DNA of 64,000 nt from Streptomyces sp. F001 (GCF_004187715.1 NZ_QZWF01000003.1:620001-684000), one strand, 5' to 3'. Shown: positions 49,725 through 56,785, counted from the stretch's first letter. Numbers and translations: made by a program. The notes: a model not told the origin generated them from the letters alone.

Positions 49725-50114
49725 GTGCAACCGCTGCTGTATAACCGGATCATGATGTATCACGTCGTGTCGCGTGACGAGTGGAACGCCGATCCCGACC
49801 GGCCGTACACACCCGCTTCCCTCGCCGAGGAGGGTTTCGTCCACTGCTCTCCCGACGAGGAGACCACGCTCACCATCGTCAACGCGTTCTACCGCACCAG
49901 CCCCCGGCCTCTGCTGGCGCTGGTCCTCGACGAGGACCGGCTCACCGCGAACTGCGCGTGGGAGGCGGCCGCTCCCGCACCGCCTCCCGGCGTCGCCGAG
50001 AGCACCTTGTTCCCGCATGTGTACGGCCCCGTCAACCGCGATGCCGTCGAGCGCGTCCTGGAGGTTCGCTGGGACGACGAAGGCCGAGCCACGGGGCTGG
50101 TGGACGCCGGCTGA
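49725..50114 (+). CDS. DUF952-family protein
   Basis: A protein of 129 residues or fewer. The conserved DUF952 pattern is clear: MYHVVSRDEWNAD, TPASLAEEGFVHCSPDEET, LLALVLDEDRLTANCAWE, FPHVYGPVNRDAVERVLEVR. The family has an ADP-ribosyltransferase-like fold of unknown activity, with the FxHxS block as its hallmark. GTG 49725 has AGGGGGAGTCC upstream, but homologues usually begin near the ATG at 49752 or 49755, which are in frame. It is followed by a strong terminator at 50121-50159. Confidence 0.8.
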   Translation: MQPLLYNRIMMYHVVSRDEWNADPDRPYTPASLAEEGFVHCSPDEETTLTIVNAFYRTSPRPLLALVLDEDRLTANCAWEAAAPAPPPGVAESTLFPHVYGPVNRDAVERVLEVRWDDEGRATGLVDAG

Positions 50115-50120
50115 CACCCC

Positions 50121-50159
50121 AAGGGCCCCGTACCGGCACCCCACCGGTACGGGGCCCTT
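50121..50159. terminator. Intrinsic terminator, 16-bp perfect stem
   Basis: AAGGGCCCCGTACCGG (50121-50136), loop CACCCCA, CCGGTACGGGGCCCTT (50144-50159), followed by T and a pyrimidine stretch. It is directly after the DUF952 stop and before the convergent helicase gene, so it can serve both directions. Confidence 0.85.
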
Positions 50160-50192
50160 TCTGCGTTCGGCAGGCTGCGCCGCTGCCGGTTG

Positions 50193-51704
50193 TCACCGAG
50201 TCGAGCGAGGACTGCCGCGGCGGCCACGGGACGAAGAAGCCGAAGCAGACGAAGCAGACGAAGAAGACCTGGAAGACCTGGAAGACCTGGAAGACCTGGA
50301 AGACGCAGCGCGGCGGGGACGTTCCGCCACGGGCGCGGTGATCACGACGGGGACACCGGAAGGCGCCTGAGCCCCGGTGATACGGCTCAGTTCCGCCTCA
50401 CCCGAACGTACCGACGCGATCCGCGGGGTGATGCCGGCCGAGGCCATCAGCCGGGTCATGCCGCGGCGCTGGCCGGGGGTCACGAGCGTGACGACACTGC
50501 CGGACTCGCCCGCGCGGGCCGTACGACCGCCCCGGTGCAGGTAGTCCTTGTGGTCGATGGGCGGATCCACATTGACGACCAGGTCGAGGTTGTCGACGTG
50601 AATTCCACGCGCGGCGACATTGGTCGCCACCAGTACCGTCACCTCCCCGCTCTTGAACTGGGCGAGGGTCCGCGTGCGCTGCGGCTGAGACCTGCCGCCG
50701 TGCAGGGCCGCGGCGCGGACGCCGCTCTTCAGCAGGTGCTTGGTCAGCCGGTCCACCGCGTGCTTGGTGTCCAGGAACATGATCACCCGGCCGTCTCGCG
50801 CCGCGATCTCGGTGGTCGTCCGCTGCTTGTCCGTGTCGTGTACGTGGAGCACGTGGTGTTCCATCGTGGTGACCGCTCCTGCGGACGGATCGACGGAGTG
50901 GACCACCGGGTCGGTCAGATAGCGGCGGACCAGCAGGTCGACGTTGCGGTCCAGGGTGGCCGAGAAGAGCATCCGCTGTCCGTCCGTGCGCACCTGGTCG
51001 AGCAGCGCGGTGACTTGGGGCATGAACCCCATGTCGGCCATCTGGTCGGCCTCGTCGAGGACGGTGATGCGGACGTCGTCCAACCGGCAGTCGCCCCGCT
51101 CGATGAGGTCCTTGAGCCGTCCCGGCGTCGCGACGACGACCTCCGCCCCGGTCCGCAGCGCAGCGGCCTGCTTGCCGATCGACATCCCGCCGACCACGGT
51201 GGCCGCCCGCAGCTTCACAGCGCGGGCGTACGGGGTGAGCGCGTCGGTGACCTGCTGTGCCAGCTCGCGGGTGGGTACGAGGACGAGGGCGAGCGGCTGC
51301 CGTGGCTCGGCGCGCCGACCCGCCGTACGGGCCAGCGCCGCGAGACCGAAGGCGAGGGTCTTGCCCGAACCGGTGCGGCCACGGCCGAGTACGTCACGAC
51401 CGGCCAGGGAGTTCGGCAGGGTCGCCGCCTGGATCGGGAACGGTACGGTCACACCCTCACGGCCCAGCGCGGCCAGCAACGGCGCCGGCAGGGCGAGATC
51501 GGTGAACGACTCGACGGCGGGCAACGCGGGCGTCGTCGTCACCGGCAGCGCGAAGTCGCCCTGTGGCGCGGACTGTCGGCCTCCGGAGCCCTTGGAGCCC
51601 TTGGCACGGCGCGGGGCGCCGGAGGAGCGGTTGGAGGCGGAGGAGCGGTTGGTGGCGGAGCCACCGAAGCGGTCGTATGTGCGCTTTGTGCGGGCACGGC
51701 TCAT
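50193..51704 (-). CDS. DEAD-box ATP-dependent RNA helicase
   Basis: A 503-residue helicase. The basic N-terminus is followed by a Q-motif region (FTDLALPAPLLAALG, FPIQAATLP), motif I GRGRTGSGKT, Ia PTRELAQQV, Ib TPGRL, II VLDEAD, III SAT, IV/V in the second RecA domain, and VI HRGGRTAR. The C-terminus (about 455-503) is a low-complexity Ser/Arg tail encoded over a 9-bp tandem repeat. It unwinds structured RNA, as in cold adaptation and ribosome assembly, and is located next to the cold-shock genes, which supports a cold or RNA-chaperone role. ATG 51704 is the only good start. The stop is 33 nt from the DUF952 terminator. Confidence 0.92.
   Translation of the reverse strand: MSRARTKRTYDRFGGSATNRSSASNRSSGAPRRAKGSKGSGGRQSAPQGDFALPVTTTPALPAVESFTDLALPAPLLAALGREGVTVPFPIQAATLPNSLAGRDVLGRGRTGSGKTLAFGLAALARTAGRRAEPRQPLALVLVPTRELAQQVTDALTPYARAVKLRAATVVGGMSIGKQAAALRTGAEVVVATPGRLKDLIERGDCRLDDVRITVLDEADQMADMGFMPQVTALLDQVRTDGQRMLFSATLDRNVDLLVRRYLTDPVVHSVDPSAGAVTTMEHHVLHVHDTDKQRTTTEIAARDGRVIMFLDTKHAVDRLTKHLLKSGVRAAALHGGRSQPQRTRTLAQFKSGEVTVLVATNVAARGIHVDNLDLVVNVDPPIDHKDYLHRGGRTARAGESGSVVTLVTPGQRRGMTRLMASAGITPRIASVRSGEAELSRITGAQAPSGVPVVITAPVAERPRRAASSRSSRSSRSSRSSSSASSASASSSRGRRGSPRSTR
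50263..50298. repeat. 9-bp microsatellite in the helicase C-terminus
   Basis: GAAGACCTG is repeated four times without a mismatch (50263-50298), flanked by related GAAGCAGAC and GAAGAC units. On the coding strand it specifies a Ser-Arg-Ser type tripeptide repeat. The unit is a multiple of three, so copy-number change would lengthen or shorten the tail without a frameshift. Confidence 0.75.
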
Positions 51705-51847
51705 GCGGAACCTTCACACTTTCCTTGATGCGGCACGTATCAAGGAAATGGCGCAGCCATGGAACAGCGCCGAGAATCGCGAGAACGAGCCGAAAATGAT
51801 GGGGGGCGAACCGAGAATCCTCTTCTGCGGCGCCCTGAAACACAGCG

Positions 51848-51883
51848 AGCTGGGGCCCGCACCCCAAGGTGCGGGCCCCAGCT
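51848..51883 (-). terminator. Terminator of the minus-strand cold-shock gene, 16-bp stem
   Basis: AGCTGGGGCCCGCACC (51848-51863), loop CCAA, GGTGCGGGCCCCAGCT (51868-51883). It lies 24 nt past the stop of the cold-shock gene at 51908 and closely resembles the terminator of the second cold-shock gene (53536-53568), in keeping with a duplication that included the 3' flank. Confidence 0.85.
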
Positions 51884-51907
51884 GCGAAGTAAGCGTCAGT
51901 TCTGGTG

Positions 51908-52111
51908 TCAGGCGGGAACGATGTTCTCGGCCGTCGGGCCCTTCTGGCCCTGCGCGACATCGAAGGTCACCTTCTGGCCTTCCTGCAGCTCACGGAAGCC
52001 CTGGGTGGCGATGTTCGAGTAGTGGGCGAAGACGTCGGCGCCGCCGCCGTCCTGCGCGATGAAGCCGAATCCCTTTTCCGCGTTGAACCACTTCACGGTA
52101 CCGGTAGCCAT
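51908..52111 (-). CDS. Cold-shock protein, copy 1
   Basis: A 67-residue OB-fold protein: [18 protein letters not shown] with the RNP1 motif KGFGFI and RNP2 DVFAHYSNI. It binds single-stranded RNA/DNA and melts mRNA structure. It differs from copy 2 (53287-53490) at only a few positions (AQDG/EQDG, DVAQ/DVTQ, GPTA/GPQA). ATG 52111 follows GGAGAAAAA; the longer frame to 52213 is the 5' leader. The leader is long (about 100 nt) and starts with the conserved box at 52197-52213. The opposite orientation of the two copies places a MerR-like gene between them. Confidence 0.93.
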   Translation of the reverse strand: MATGTVKWFNAEKGFGFIAQDGGGADVFAHYSNIATQGFRELQEGQKVTFDVAQGQKGPTAENIVPA

Positions 52112-52196
52112 TTTTTCTCCTTCGGGACGGTGTTCGGAGTTCGCCCTGTGCGGACTCCGGTCGCCGTTAATGATCGGCCCGTCGGAAAAACCTTCT

Positions 52197-52213
52197 GGCA
52201 ACCACAACTGCAA
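52197..52213 (-). promoter_or_regulatory. Cold-shock 5'-leader box, copy 1
   Basis: On the minus strand this reads TTGCAGTTGTGGTTGCC, differing at one base from TTGCAGTTATGGTTGCC at 53181-53197 before copy 2. In both genes it starts 9 nt after a -10-like hexamer (TATTGT here), so it sits at the very 5' end of the mRNA, like cold-box elements of other bacteria. Confidence 0.65.
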
Positions 52214-52616
52214 CTGATATGGACAATATCATGGCGTCATCGTTCATGCGTGGAAAATAATTCGGCTCCGGCTGTCGGCTGGGGAATATTCCTCGCACGC
52301 CGCGGCGATTTCTCACTTCACGGCCGCAGATATCGCCCTGCCCGGCCCACGCCGTTGCGGCCAGGCCCCTCCGGCCACAGCGCCCTGACCTCCTTCGATG
52401 GGCCCGCGTTCGGCTGCCGTCGGCGCCGGCGGATGAGACGCCGGGGAACGCGCCGAGACCCGCGCTGTGATGAAGGTCACATCCACGGCTGCGGGCAGGA
52501 AGAAGCGGGGGCCTGGTTGCCGCGGGTCACGAGCGCTGTGCCGGCACAGTGGCTGTGCGTGCCCGGCCGAGGACATCTGCGCCCGCGACGGCAGGAATTC
52601 CGCCCGGGCGACTAGA

Positions 52617-52633
52617 GTTCCCCTACGGGGAAC
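52617..52633. promoter_or_regulatory. Palindrome before the MerR-like gene
   Basis: GTTCCCC-TAC-GGGGAAC is a perfect 7-bp inverted repeat about 50 nt before the ATG at 52683. MerR-family dimers bind such dyads inside their own promoter spacers. The -35 and -10 boxes are not clear. Confidence 0.45.
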
Positions 52634-52682
52634 CGCTCCCCTGATGCGGGCCGCGACTTCGGTGGTCCGCAGGAAGGCGCCC

Positions 52683-53036
52683 ATGCCCTCGCAAGACCAG
52701 CCGCACACCGCCCACCGGCTGGAAGACGACCACCACCCGGCGTACACCATGGGTCGTGCCGCCGAGGTGATCGGTGCCACGCCCGGTTTCCTGCGGGCCG
52801 TCGGCGAGGCGGGACTGATCACGCCGACGAGGTCGGAGGGCGGCCACCGCCGCTACTCCCGCCACCAGTTGCGCCTCGCTGCCCGCGCCCGCGAGATGGT
52901 CGACCAGGGGACCCCGATCGAGGCCGCCTGCCGGATCATCGGTCTCGAGGACCGACTGGAGGAGGCCCTGCGCGCCAACGAGGAACTGCGCCGTCCGGAA
53001 GGCCGTCCGGGCGAGGGGCCCGACGGCGGCGAGTGA
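52683..53036 (+). CDS. MerR-family regulator (HspR-like short form)
   Basis: A 117-residue protein with a MerR winged-helix (about 20-90): YTMGRAAEVIGATPGFLRAV, the wing SEGGHRRYSRHQLRLAARAR, then REMVDQGTPIEAACRIIGLED and a short charged helix for dimerisation. There is no Cys effector domain. The sequence resembles heat-shock repressor HspR and the small MerR proteins that sit beside cold-shock genes. ATG 52683 follows AGGAAGGCGCCC. It lies between the two cold-shock genes and probably controls them or itself, which is inference from position. Confidence 0.82.
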   Translation: MPSQDQPHTAHRLEDDHHPAYTMGRAAEVIGATPGFLRAVGEAGLITPTRSEGGHRRYSRHQLRLAARAREMVDQGTPIEAACRIIGLEDRLEEALRANEELRRPEGRPGEGPDGGE

Positions 53037-53143
53037 AAACCTGACGGCGCCGGAGAAGAAATTCGACCGGTACTGGAAGAGGCTTTTCCCTGCGTCCAGC
53101 CGCCGTATTCCGGAATTTTCTCCTCCTGCCTCTCGTAGCTTCC

Positions 53144-53171
53144 TTGCCGCCGATTCCCTCCGTGCTAGACT
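53144..53171 (+). promoter_or_regulatory. Promoter of cold-shock copy 2
   Basis: TTGCCG (53144-53149) and TAGACT (53166-53171), 16 bp apart, form a plausible primary-sigma promoter. The predicted transcript would begin near 53178-53181, at the conserved leader box, giving a 5' leader of about 105 nt before the ATG at 53287, the long untranslated leader expected of cold-shock mRNAs. Confidence 0.6.
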
Positions 53172-53180
53172 CGACGCGAA

Positions 53181-53197
53181 TTGCAGTTATGGTTGCC
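53181..53197 (+). promoter_or_regulatory. Cold-shock 5'-leader box, copy 2
   Basis: TTGCAGTTATGGTTGCC matches 16 of 17 bases of the box before copy 1 (52197-52213, other strand). Both are followed by a T-run (GTTTTTC) and a GATCAT element. Conservation well outside the coding region implies function in the mRNA leader. Confidence 0.65.
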
Positions 53198-53286
53198 GTT
53201 TTTCGGGATTCCCGGGCAGGTGATCATCGCAGCGATGAGGGAGCCCGCGAGGTGCGGGCCTCCAGCACTGCCTCAGGAGAATTGAC

Positions 53287-53490
53287 ATGGCCACCGGTAC
53301 CGTTAAGTGGTTCAACGCGGAAAAGGGCTTCGGCTTCATCGAGCAGGACGGCGGCGGTGCCGACGTCTTCGCCCACTACTCGAACATCGCCACCCAGGGC
53401 TTCCGCGAGCTGCAGGAAGGCCAGAAGGTGACCTTCGACGTGACGCAGGGCCAGAAGGGCCCGCAGGCGGAGAACATCGTTCCCGCCTGA
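53287..53490 (+). CDS. Cold-shock protein, copy 2
   Basis: A 67-residue cold-shock domain protein, identical to copy 1 except for about three residues. It carries RNP1 [10 protein letters not shown] and RNP2 [11 protein letters not shown] and ends AENIVPA. It acts as an RNA chaperone, resolving secondary structure during growth at low temperature or after other stress. ATG 53287 follows CAGGAGAATTGAC. It is expressed from its own promoter (53144-53171) with a long leader, ends with a strong terminator at 53536-53568, and is followed by the SCO5918-like gene. The inverted partner at 51908-52111 shares leader box and terminator type, so the pair arose by duplication of the whole unit. Confidence 0.93.
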   Translation: MATGTVKWFNAEKGFGFIEQDGGGADVFAHYSNIATQGFRELQEGQKVTFDVTQGQKGPQAENIVPA

Positions 53491-53535
53491 CACTCGCGTT
53501 CGAACGCGTCTGAATTTCGTACGCAGATACGACGG

Positions 53536-53568
53536 AAAGGGGCCCGCGCCTTGGGTGCGGGCCCCTTT
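53536..53568 (+). terminator. Terminator of cold-shock copy 2
   Basis: AAAGGGGCCCGC (53536-53547) pairs with GCGGGCCCCTTT (53557-53568); the stem extends inward over GCC/GGT. It is followed by TTCCGTTT. The stem core GGGGCCCGC is the same as in the copy 1 terminator. Confidence 0.85.
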
Positions 53569-53658
53569 TCCGTTTCCCGGATCCGGACCCTCCGAAGACA
53601 CCCGCCGCTGTTCCACCCCATCACGCCATCCCGCCATCCCGACTCCTGGTGAGGCACT

Positions 53659-53952
53659 ATGCGCTGTGTGATCGCCCGTTATCCCTTCGACCTCTTCAAG
53701 AGCGAGGTGGAGACATCGATGGAGAGCGTCCGACCCGAGCCCGTCACCGCGGTCTGCGTCGACATCGGCGGCCGCATGTATCCGGTCAAGCAGGTGGGCG
53801 AGGTGATCACGGGCCAGGACCGCCGTGACTTCACCGTCGGGGAGATGACCAGGGCCCTGACCCGTCTCGGCTTCACCTGCCACGCCGCGCCCCCGCACCT
53901 CCCGTCCGCCGTCGCCCCGGCGTACGGAGCGCCGGCCCAGTGGGACGACTGA
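53659..53952 (+). CDS. SCO5918-like hypothetical protein
   Basis: A 97-residue protein: MRCVIARYPFDLFKSEVE, the stretch from SVRPEPVTAVCVDIGG, YPVKQVGEVITGQDRRDFTVGE-type block (53770-53840), and ALTRLGFTCHAAPP. I recall this as a conserved small protein in Streptomyces beside the cold-shock/DEAD-box cluster (SCO5918-like). No domain with known activity is seen. ATG 53659 has GGTGAGGCACT upstream, an acceptable ribosome site. Confidence 0.72.
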   Translation: MRCVIARYPFDLFKSEVETSMESVRPEPVTAVCVDIGGRMYPVKQVGEVITGQDRRDFTVGEMTRALTRLGFTCHAAPPHLPSAVAPAYGAPAQWDD

Positions 53953-54066
53953 CGGAGGGTCGAGTGACTCAGATCACTTCCGTAGGTCGACTACTTCTCC
54001 TGTCCCCGCCGGTCATGACCGCGACACGAAGTCGTTCGACCGACTGAAGGAAAGGACGCGACTGAC

Positions 54067-54279
54067 ATGACCGCACCTGTGAAGGGCCCGGCCAGCTACT
54101 TCCCTTCGATCGAGAAGAAGTACGGCCGTCCGATAGCGGAGTGGAAAGCCCTGATCCGCACTTCACCGCTGACCAGGCACATGGAACTCGTCTCCTGGCT
54201 CAAGAGCGAGCACGGCCTGGGGCACGGCCACGCCAACGCGCTCGTGGCGCACACGCTTGCCGAGCGTGTCGGCAACTGA
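54067..54279 (+). CDS. DUF4287 small protein
   Basis: A 70-residue protein carrying the DUF4287 pattern: GPASYFPSIEKKYGRPIAEW, then LTRHMELVSWLKSEHGLGHGHANALVAHTL (54170-54259). The family is a small, often stress-linked helical domain, sometimes fused to DUF5655. Its function is unknown. ATG 54067 follows GAAAGGACGCGACTGAC. The next feature is a terminator hairpin (54297-54323), probably inherited from a tRNA-Gly transcript on the other strand. Confidence 0.85.
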   Translation: MTAPVKGPASYFPSIEKKYGRPIAEWKALIRTSPLTRHMELVSWLKSEHGLGHGHANALVAHTLAERVGN

Positions 54280-54296
54280 ACCTGCCGACAACGGAC

Positions 54297-54323
54297 AAGG
54301 CCCAGGTCTCTGAACTGGGCCTT
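54297..54323. terminator. Terminator hairpin next to the tRNA-Gly fragment
   Basis: AAGGCCCAG (54297-54305) and CTGGGCCTT (54315-54323), a 9-bp perfect stem. It lies 4 nt past the CCA end of the minus-strand tRNA-like fragment and after the DUF4287 stop; either may be its owner. Confidence 0.65.
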
Positions 54324-54327
54324 CAAC

Positions 54328-54373
54328 TGGAGCAAGTGACGAGAACCGAACTCACGCTCTCAGCTCGGGGAGC
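54328..54373 (-). pseudogene. Decayed 3' part of a tRNA-Gly(CCC)-like gene
   Basis: On the minus strand this reads TCCCCGA (anticodon-loop-like with CCC), GCTGAGAGC, GTGAGTTCGGTTCTCGT (T-arm-like), CACTTGCTCCA. It aligns with the 3' half of actinobacterial tRNA-Gly, including a T-stem with G-T pairs and the CCA end. Defects: no matching 5' acceptor or D arm upstream, loop position 33 is C rather than T, the anticodon-stem 5' side is mismatched, and T-loop A58 is G. It is non-functional and best read as an integration-site (att) remnant. Confidence 0.6.
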
Positions 54374-54466
54374 GACTTGGGCGGGCGCGATTGTTCGAGC
54401 GCGCGCGAGTGGGGTGCCGTCGAGGACGCGGAACGCCTGCACCGGGTGGAGAAGCGCAGCCAGTGA
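54374..54466 (+). pseudogene. C-terminal remnant of the antitoxin partner of the PIN toxin
   Basis: In the frame ending at TGA 54464-54466, about 25 codons read SSAREWGAVEDAERLHRVEK and then RSQ. The stop overlaps the GTG of the PIN-domain gene (GTGA at 54463-54466), the normal coupling in VapBC operons. Its 5' part is missing where the tRNA-like fragment begins. The identity of the antitoxin type cannot be told from so short a tail. Confidence 0.4.
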
Positions 54467-54864
54467 TCTACCTGCTCGACCCTTCCGGCCTGGTCCGGCT
54501 GCTCCGCGATCCAAAACTGCAGTCGGCCTGGTCCGACGCGATCGATGCCGGGGCCATCGCATCCTGCTACGCGCAGCGCGCCGAGTTCCTGTACAGCGCG
54601 CGAAACAGTCGCGAGTACGACGAGATCGCGGAGATGTTCACCGACCTCTACCCCGACGCCTCGGTGCCGAAGAACGCAGGCCGCTGGATCAGCGCGGTGC
54701 ACCACCGTACGGCCCAAGCCGGAGAGCATCGCAGTGCCTCGGCCGTGGACCTCATCATCGCCGCCACGGCGGCCCACCACGGCCTGACGCCCGACGTGAT
54801 GCAGGTCAGCTGTTGGTCTTGGCGGGTGCCTTGCCGTACTGGTCGACGACCGTGCGCTTCATGA
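54463..54864 (+). pseudogene. Truncated PIN-domain (VapC-like) toxin
   Basis: GTG 54463 begins VIYLLDPSGLVRLLRDPKLQ, then SCYAQRAEFLYSARNSREYD, GRWISAVHHRTAQAGEHRSA, SAVDLIIAATAAHHGLT. This is a PIN ribonuclease fold: first Asp in LLDPSG, Glu in RAEFLY, Asp in VDLIIA. After HGLT (about 54786) the expected final PIN segment with the fourth acidic residue (H-D-D-A-D-type) is absent, and unrelated sequence runs to the stop at 54864. The toxin has thus lost its 3' end as well as its antitoxin and is probably inactive. Confidence 0.65.
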
Positions 54865-54897
54865 TCGCGCTGGTTCCGAACAGTGTGTCGGAATTGA
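54806..54897 (-). pseudogene. Possible C-terminal tail of another gene cut by the second TnpB element
   Basis: On the minus strand a frame enters from the mobile-element edge near 54897 and reads SDTLFGTSAIMKRTVVDQ then YGKAPAKTNS to a TGA (54806-54808). Its codon use is gene-like, but it has no start and I recognise no family. It occupies the region where the PIN toxin's own 3' end should be, so it marks a foreign junction. Confidence 0.25.
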
Positions 54898-54900
54898 ATT

Positions 54901-56440
54901 CTCCCCTCCCTGAAGGGGAGGGGATTCCTGGCTCAGGCCGCCTCCTGGAGCAGCGCTCCAGGAGGTCTTCCGCCATCAGCACCAGCCGGGTTGAGACCAG
55001 CCCGGACGAGCATCACGCGGGCGGAGTTCTTGTCCCTCGGGGAGGAGACTCCGCACGCGGTGCAGGTGAAGGTGCGCTCACCCAGCGGCAGTGCGTGCTT
55101 GGCTCTCGCATCGCAGTGCGCGCAGTCCATCGTGGTGTGCGCGGGGTGGACGAGGCGGACGTCCCGCCCGTGCTTGCGGCCCATCTCGATCAGAGCGGCC
55201 TTGGTGGCGCCGATGGCGGCGTCGGCGGCCTTGCGGGCCATCGATGTCCTGGCGAGGAATTTCGGGCGGAAGTCCTCCACCGCGAGGGCGTCGTGGTCGC
55301 GGACGACCTGCTTGGCCCACTTGCGGCCGGTGTCCGCGCGCTGCCGGGCGACCTTCTGGTGCGCCTTCGCCCGCAGTTTCTTCGCCGCGCGGTAGCCGTT
55401 CGATCCGGCCTGGCCCTTCGCCGGTTTGCGGCGGGCCATCATCCGGTCGTACCGGGTCAGCTTCTGCTTCGCCTTCCTGCCGTGCTCGGCGTGGGGGAGG
55501 TCGTGGGCGTCGGATGTGGTGGTGGCGGTCTCCTTCACGCCCCAGTCGATACCGATCACGCGGCCGGTCTCCGGCAGCGGCTGCACCTGGGCGGGCACGA
55601 CGAACGAGCAGTACCAGTGCCCCCGGCTGTCCTGGTACACGCGCACCGAGGACGGCTCAGTCAGCAGTTCGCGCGACCACACCACCGTCACGACGATGCC
55701 CCCGGCCAGGTGCAGGCGGCCGTCCTTGATGCGGAAGCCGCGCCGGGTGTAGTTCAGCGTCGGCAGCGCCTCACGCTTGGTCTTCCACTTCGGCATCCCG
55801 GCCCGCTGCCGCATCGGCAGGCGCTCTTTGATGTCCTTGTGCGCCTTGGCCCGGGAGCGGCCGAAGTCACGGATGATCTGCTGCTGGGGAACCGACGAGC
55901 CCTCGCGCAGCCACGGCGTACGGGTGCGGGCTTGGGTCAGCATCCTGTCGAGTTGAGCCGGGCCGCACGTCTGTTTCGCCCCGGTCGCCTTGTTGTGCAG
56001 GTGCACGGCCTTGGACTTGGCCACGCACTCGTTCCACACCCAGCGGCACCGGTCCCACTCGTCCATCAGGGCGGAGCGGGCGGTGGACGACACGCGCAGC
56101 CGGTAGGTGTAGCGGGCATGCCCGGCTTCCGCAGCCGCCCTCACCTGCGCCATGTCTTCCCCCTCACGGTCCCCGGACGGGATGCCGTGGCATCCCGAGC
56201 CCTACGAGAGGACCGTATGTACGACCGCCGCACACCCGTACCCCGATCGCGCAGCCACCACCCCAACCAGCGATCACAGGCACACGCGTTTGCATCACCG
56301 TTCGCATCACCCCGGTCTGCCGGCAAGTACGGGCGCTCCGCGCCCTGAACCGGATGCGGCGACGCTCCGCGTCGCAACGCCCGGATGCGATCCTCCCGGC
56401 GTGAACGCCGGGGCGTCCTCGCAAGAAACAGGTGAACCGC
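54901..56440. mobile_element. Second TnpB-only element, approximate ends
   Basis: The element carries one tnpB gene and sub-terminal hairpins. At the right end is TCCCCTCCC (54902-54910) with GGGAGGGGA (54916-54924), and inside it an AGCGCT-centred palindrome near 54952. At the left end is GGGATGCC-GT-GGCATCCC (56179-56196), followed by further hairpins such as CCCGGCGT/ACGCCGGG (56395-56412). There is no tnpA. The left boundary is taken near where the interrupted sigma-factor frame loses similarity (about 56445). It is different in sequence from the element at 35257-37097. Confidence 0.6.
54933..56153 (-). CDS. tnpB: TnpB (IS200/IS605-type OrfB), RNA-guided nuclease
   Basis: A 406-residue, normal-length TnpB. 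An N-terminal OrfB helix region (YTYRLRVSSTARSALMDEW, WVWNECVAKSKAVHL) is followed by a RuvC fold with first Asp in RVIGIDWGVKE, Glu in ALAVEDFRPKF, a zinc finger (DCAHC ... CTAC) and the last Asp in SSPRDKNSARVM. All catalytic and zinc residues are present, so it is probably active as an omega-RNA-guided DNA endonuclease. ATG 56153 (MAQVRAAAEA) is the frame's only good start. The right-end hairpin at 54902-54924 should form part of the guide RNA scaffold. It has no linked transposase. Confidence 0.88.
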   Translation of the reverse strand: MAQVRAAAEAGHARYTYRLRVSSTARSALMDEWDRCRWVWNECVAKSKAVHLHNKATGAKQTCGPAQLDRMLTQARTRTPWLREGSSVPQQQIIRDFGRSRAKAHKDIKERLPMRQRAGMPKWKTKREALPTLNYTRRGFRIKDGRLHLAGGIVVTVVWSRELLTEPSSVRVYQDSRGHWYCSFVVPAQVQPLPETGRVIGIDWGVKETATTTSDAHDLPHAEHGRKAKQKLTRYDRMMARRKPAKGQAGSNGYRAAKKLRAKAHQKVARQRADTGRKWAKQVVRDHDALAVEDFRPKFLARTSMARKAADAAIGATKAALIEMGRKHGRDVRLVHPAHTTMDCAHCDARAKHALPLGERTFTCTACGVSSPRDKNSARVMLVRAGLNPAGADGGRPPGALLQEAA

Positions 56441-56447
56441 CCTCCGC

Positions 56448-56644
56448 TCCACCGTCTCCCGGGTACGCCAGGCGGCGAGGAAGGTCTCGGACATGGCCTC
56501 CTCCGCCTCCGACCAGTTGCCGGTCAGGCGCAGGGCATGGTTGTAGACCGCCCTCGCATGCTCGTCGTACAGGTCGGCGAACGCCGCACGGTCCCCTGCC
56601 CGTATGCGTGCACGCATCGACTCCGCTGGTTCTGTCTGCCTCAC
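56448..56644 (-). pseudogene. ECF sigma-70 factor, region 2 only
   Basis: From GTG 56644 (VRQTEPAES; ATG 56617 is in frame) the minus strand encodes RIRAGDRAAFADLYDEHARA, then VYNHALRLTGNWSEAEEAM and SETFLAAWRTRETVE. This is region 2 of an ECF sigma factor, with the core-binding helix and the -10 recognition segment. Similarity stops at about 56448, where the mobile-element side begins, and region 4 (-35 recognition) is missing. The continuing open frame to 56141 is Arg-rich nonsense. The gene was probably disrupted by the second TnpB element. Confidence 0.65.
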
Positions 56645-56785
56645 ACTCTGTACGCTCCGCCGTCCCACCCGGGTTCCTATGGCCTGCGCCACACCGCGAC
56701 GTTCGGGCCGGCGCCGCAACGGCGATCGACACCACCGCCGACACCCTCACGTTGACATCCCTGCAACCCTTCCACCATGCTTGTG

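Larger units (their letters stand above)
52112..52682. other. 571-bp gene-free stretch: cold-shock leader/promoter and MerR promoter region
   Basis: From left to right this holds the leader of cold-shock copy 1 (about 52112-52213, minus strand) and its probable -10 TATTGT (minus strand, about 9 nt upstream of the leader box). An AT-rich patch lies at about 52215-52265, followed by GC-rich sequence without a convincing ORF, and then the palindrome at 52617-52633 ahead of the MerR-like gene. No small gene is supported on either strand. Confidence 0.5.

Noticed and set aside
50250..50310. CRISPR-like array
   Set aside because: The repeats are contiguous 9-bp units inside the helicase coding sequence without spacers; no repeat-spacer array or cas gene was seen in the window.
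53144..53431. 95-codon plus-strand ORF over the cold-shock leader
   Set aside because: It runs through the promoter and leader and is out of frame with the cold-shock protein; no ribosome site or coding pattern.
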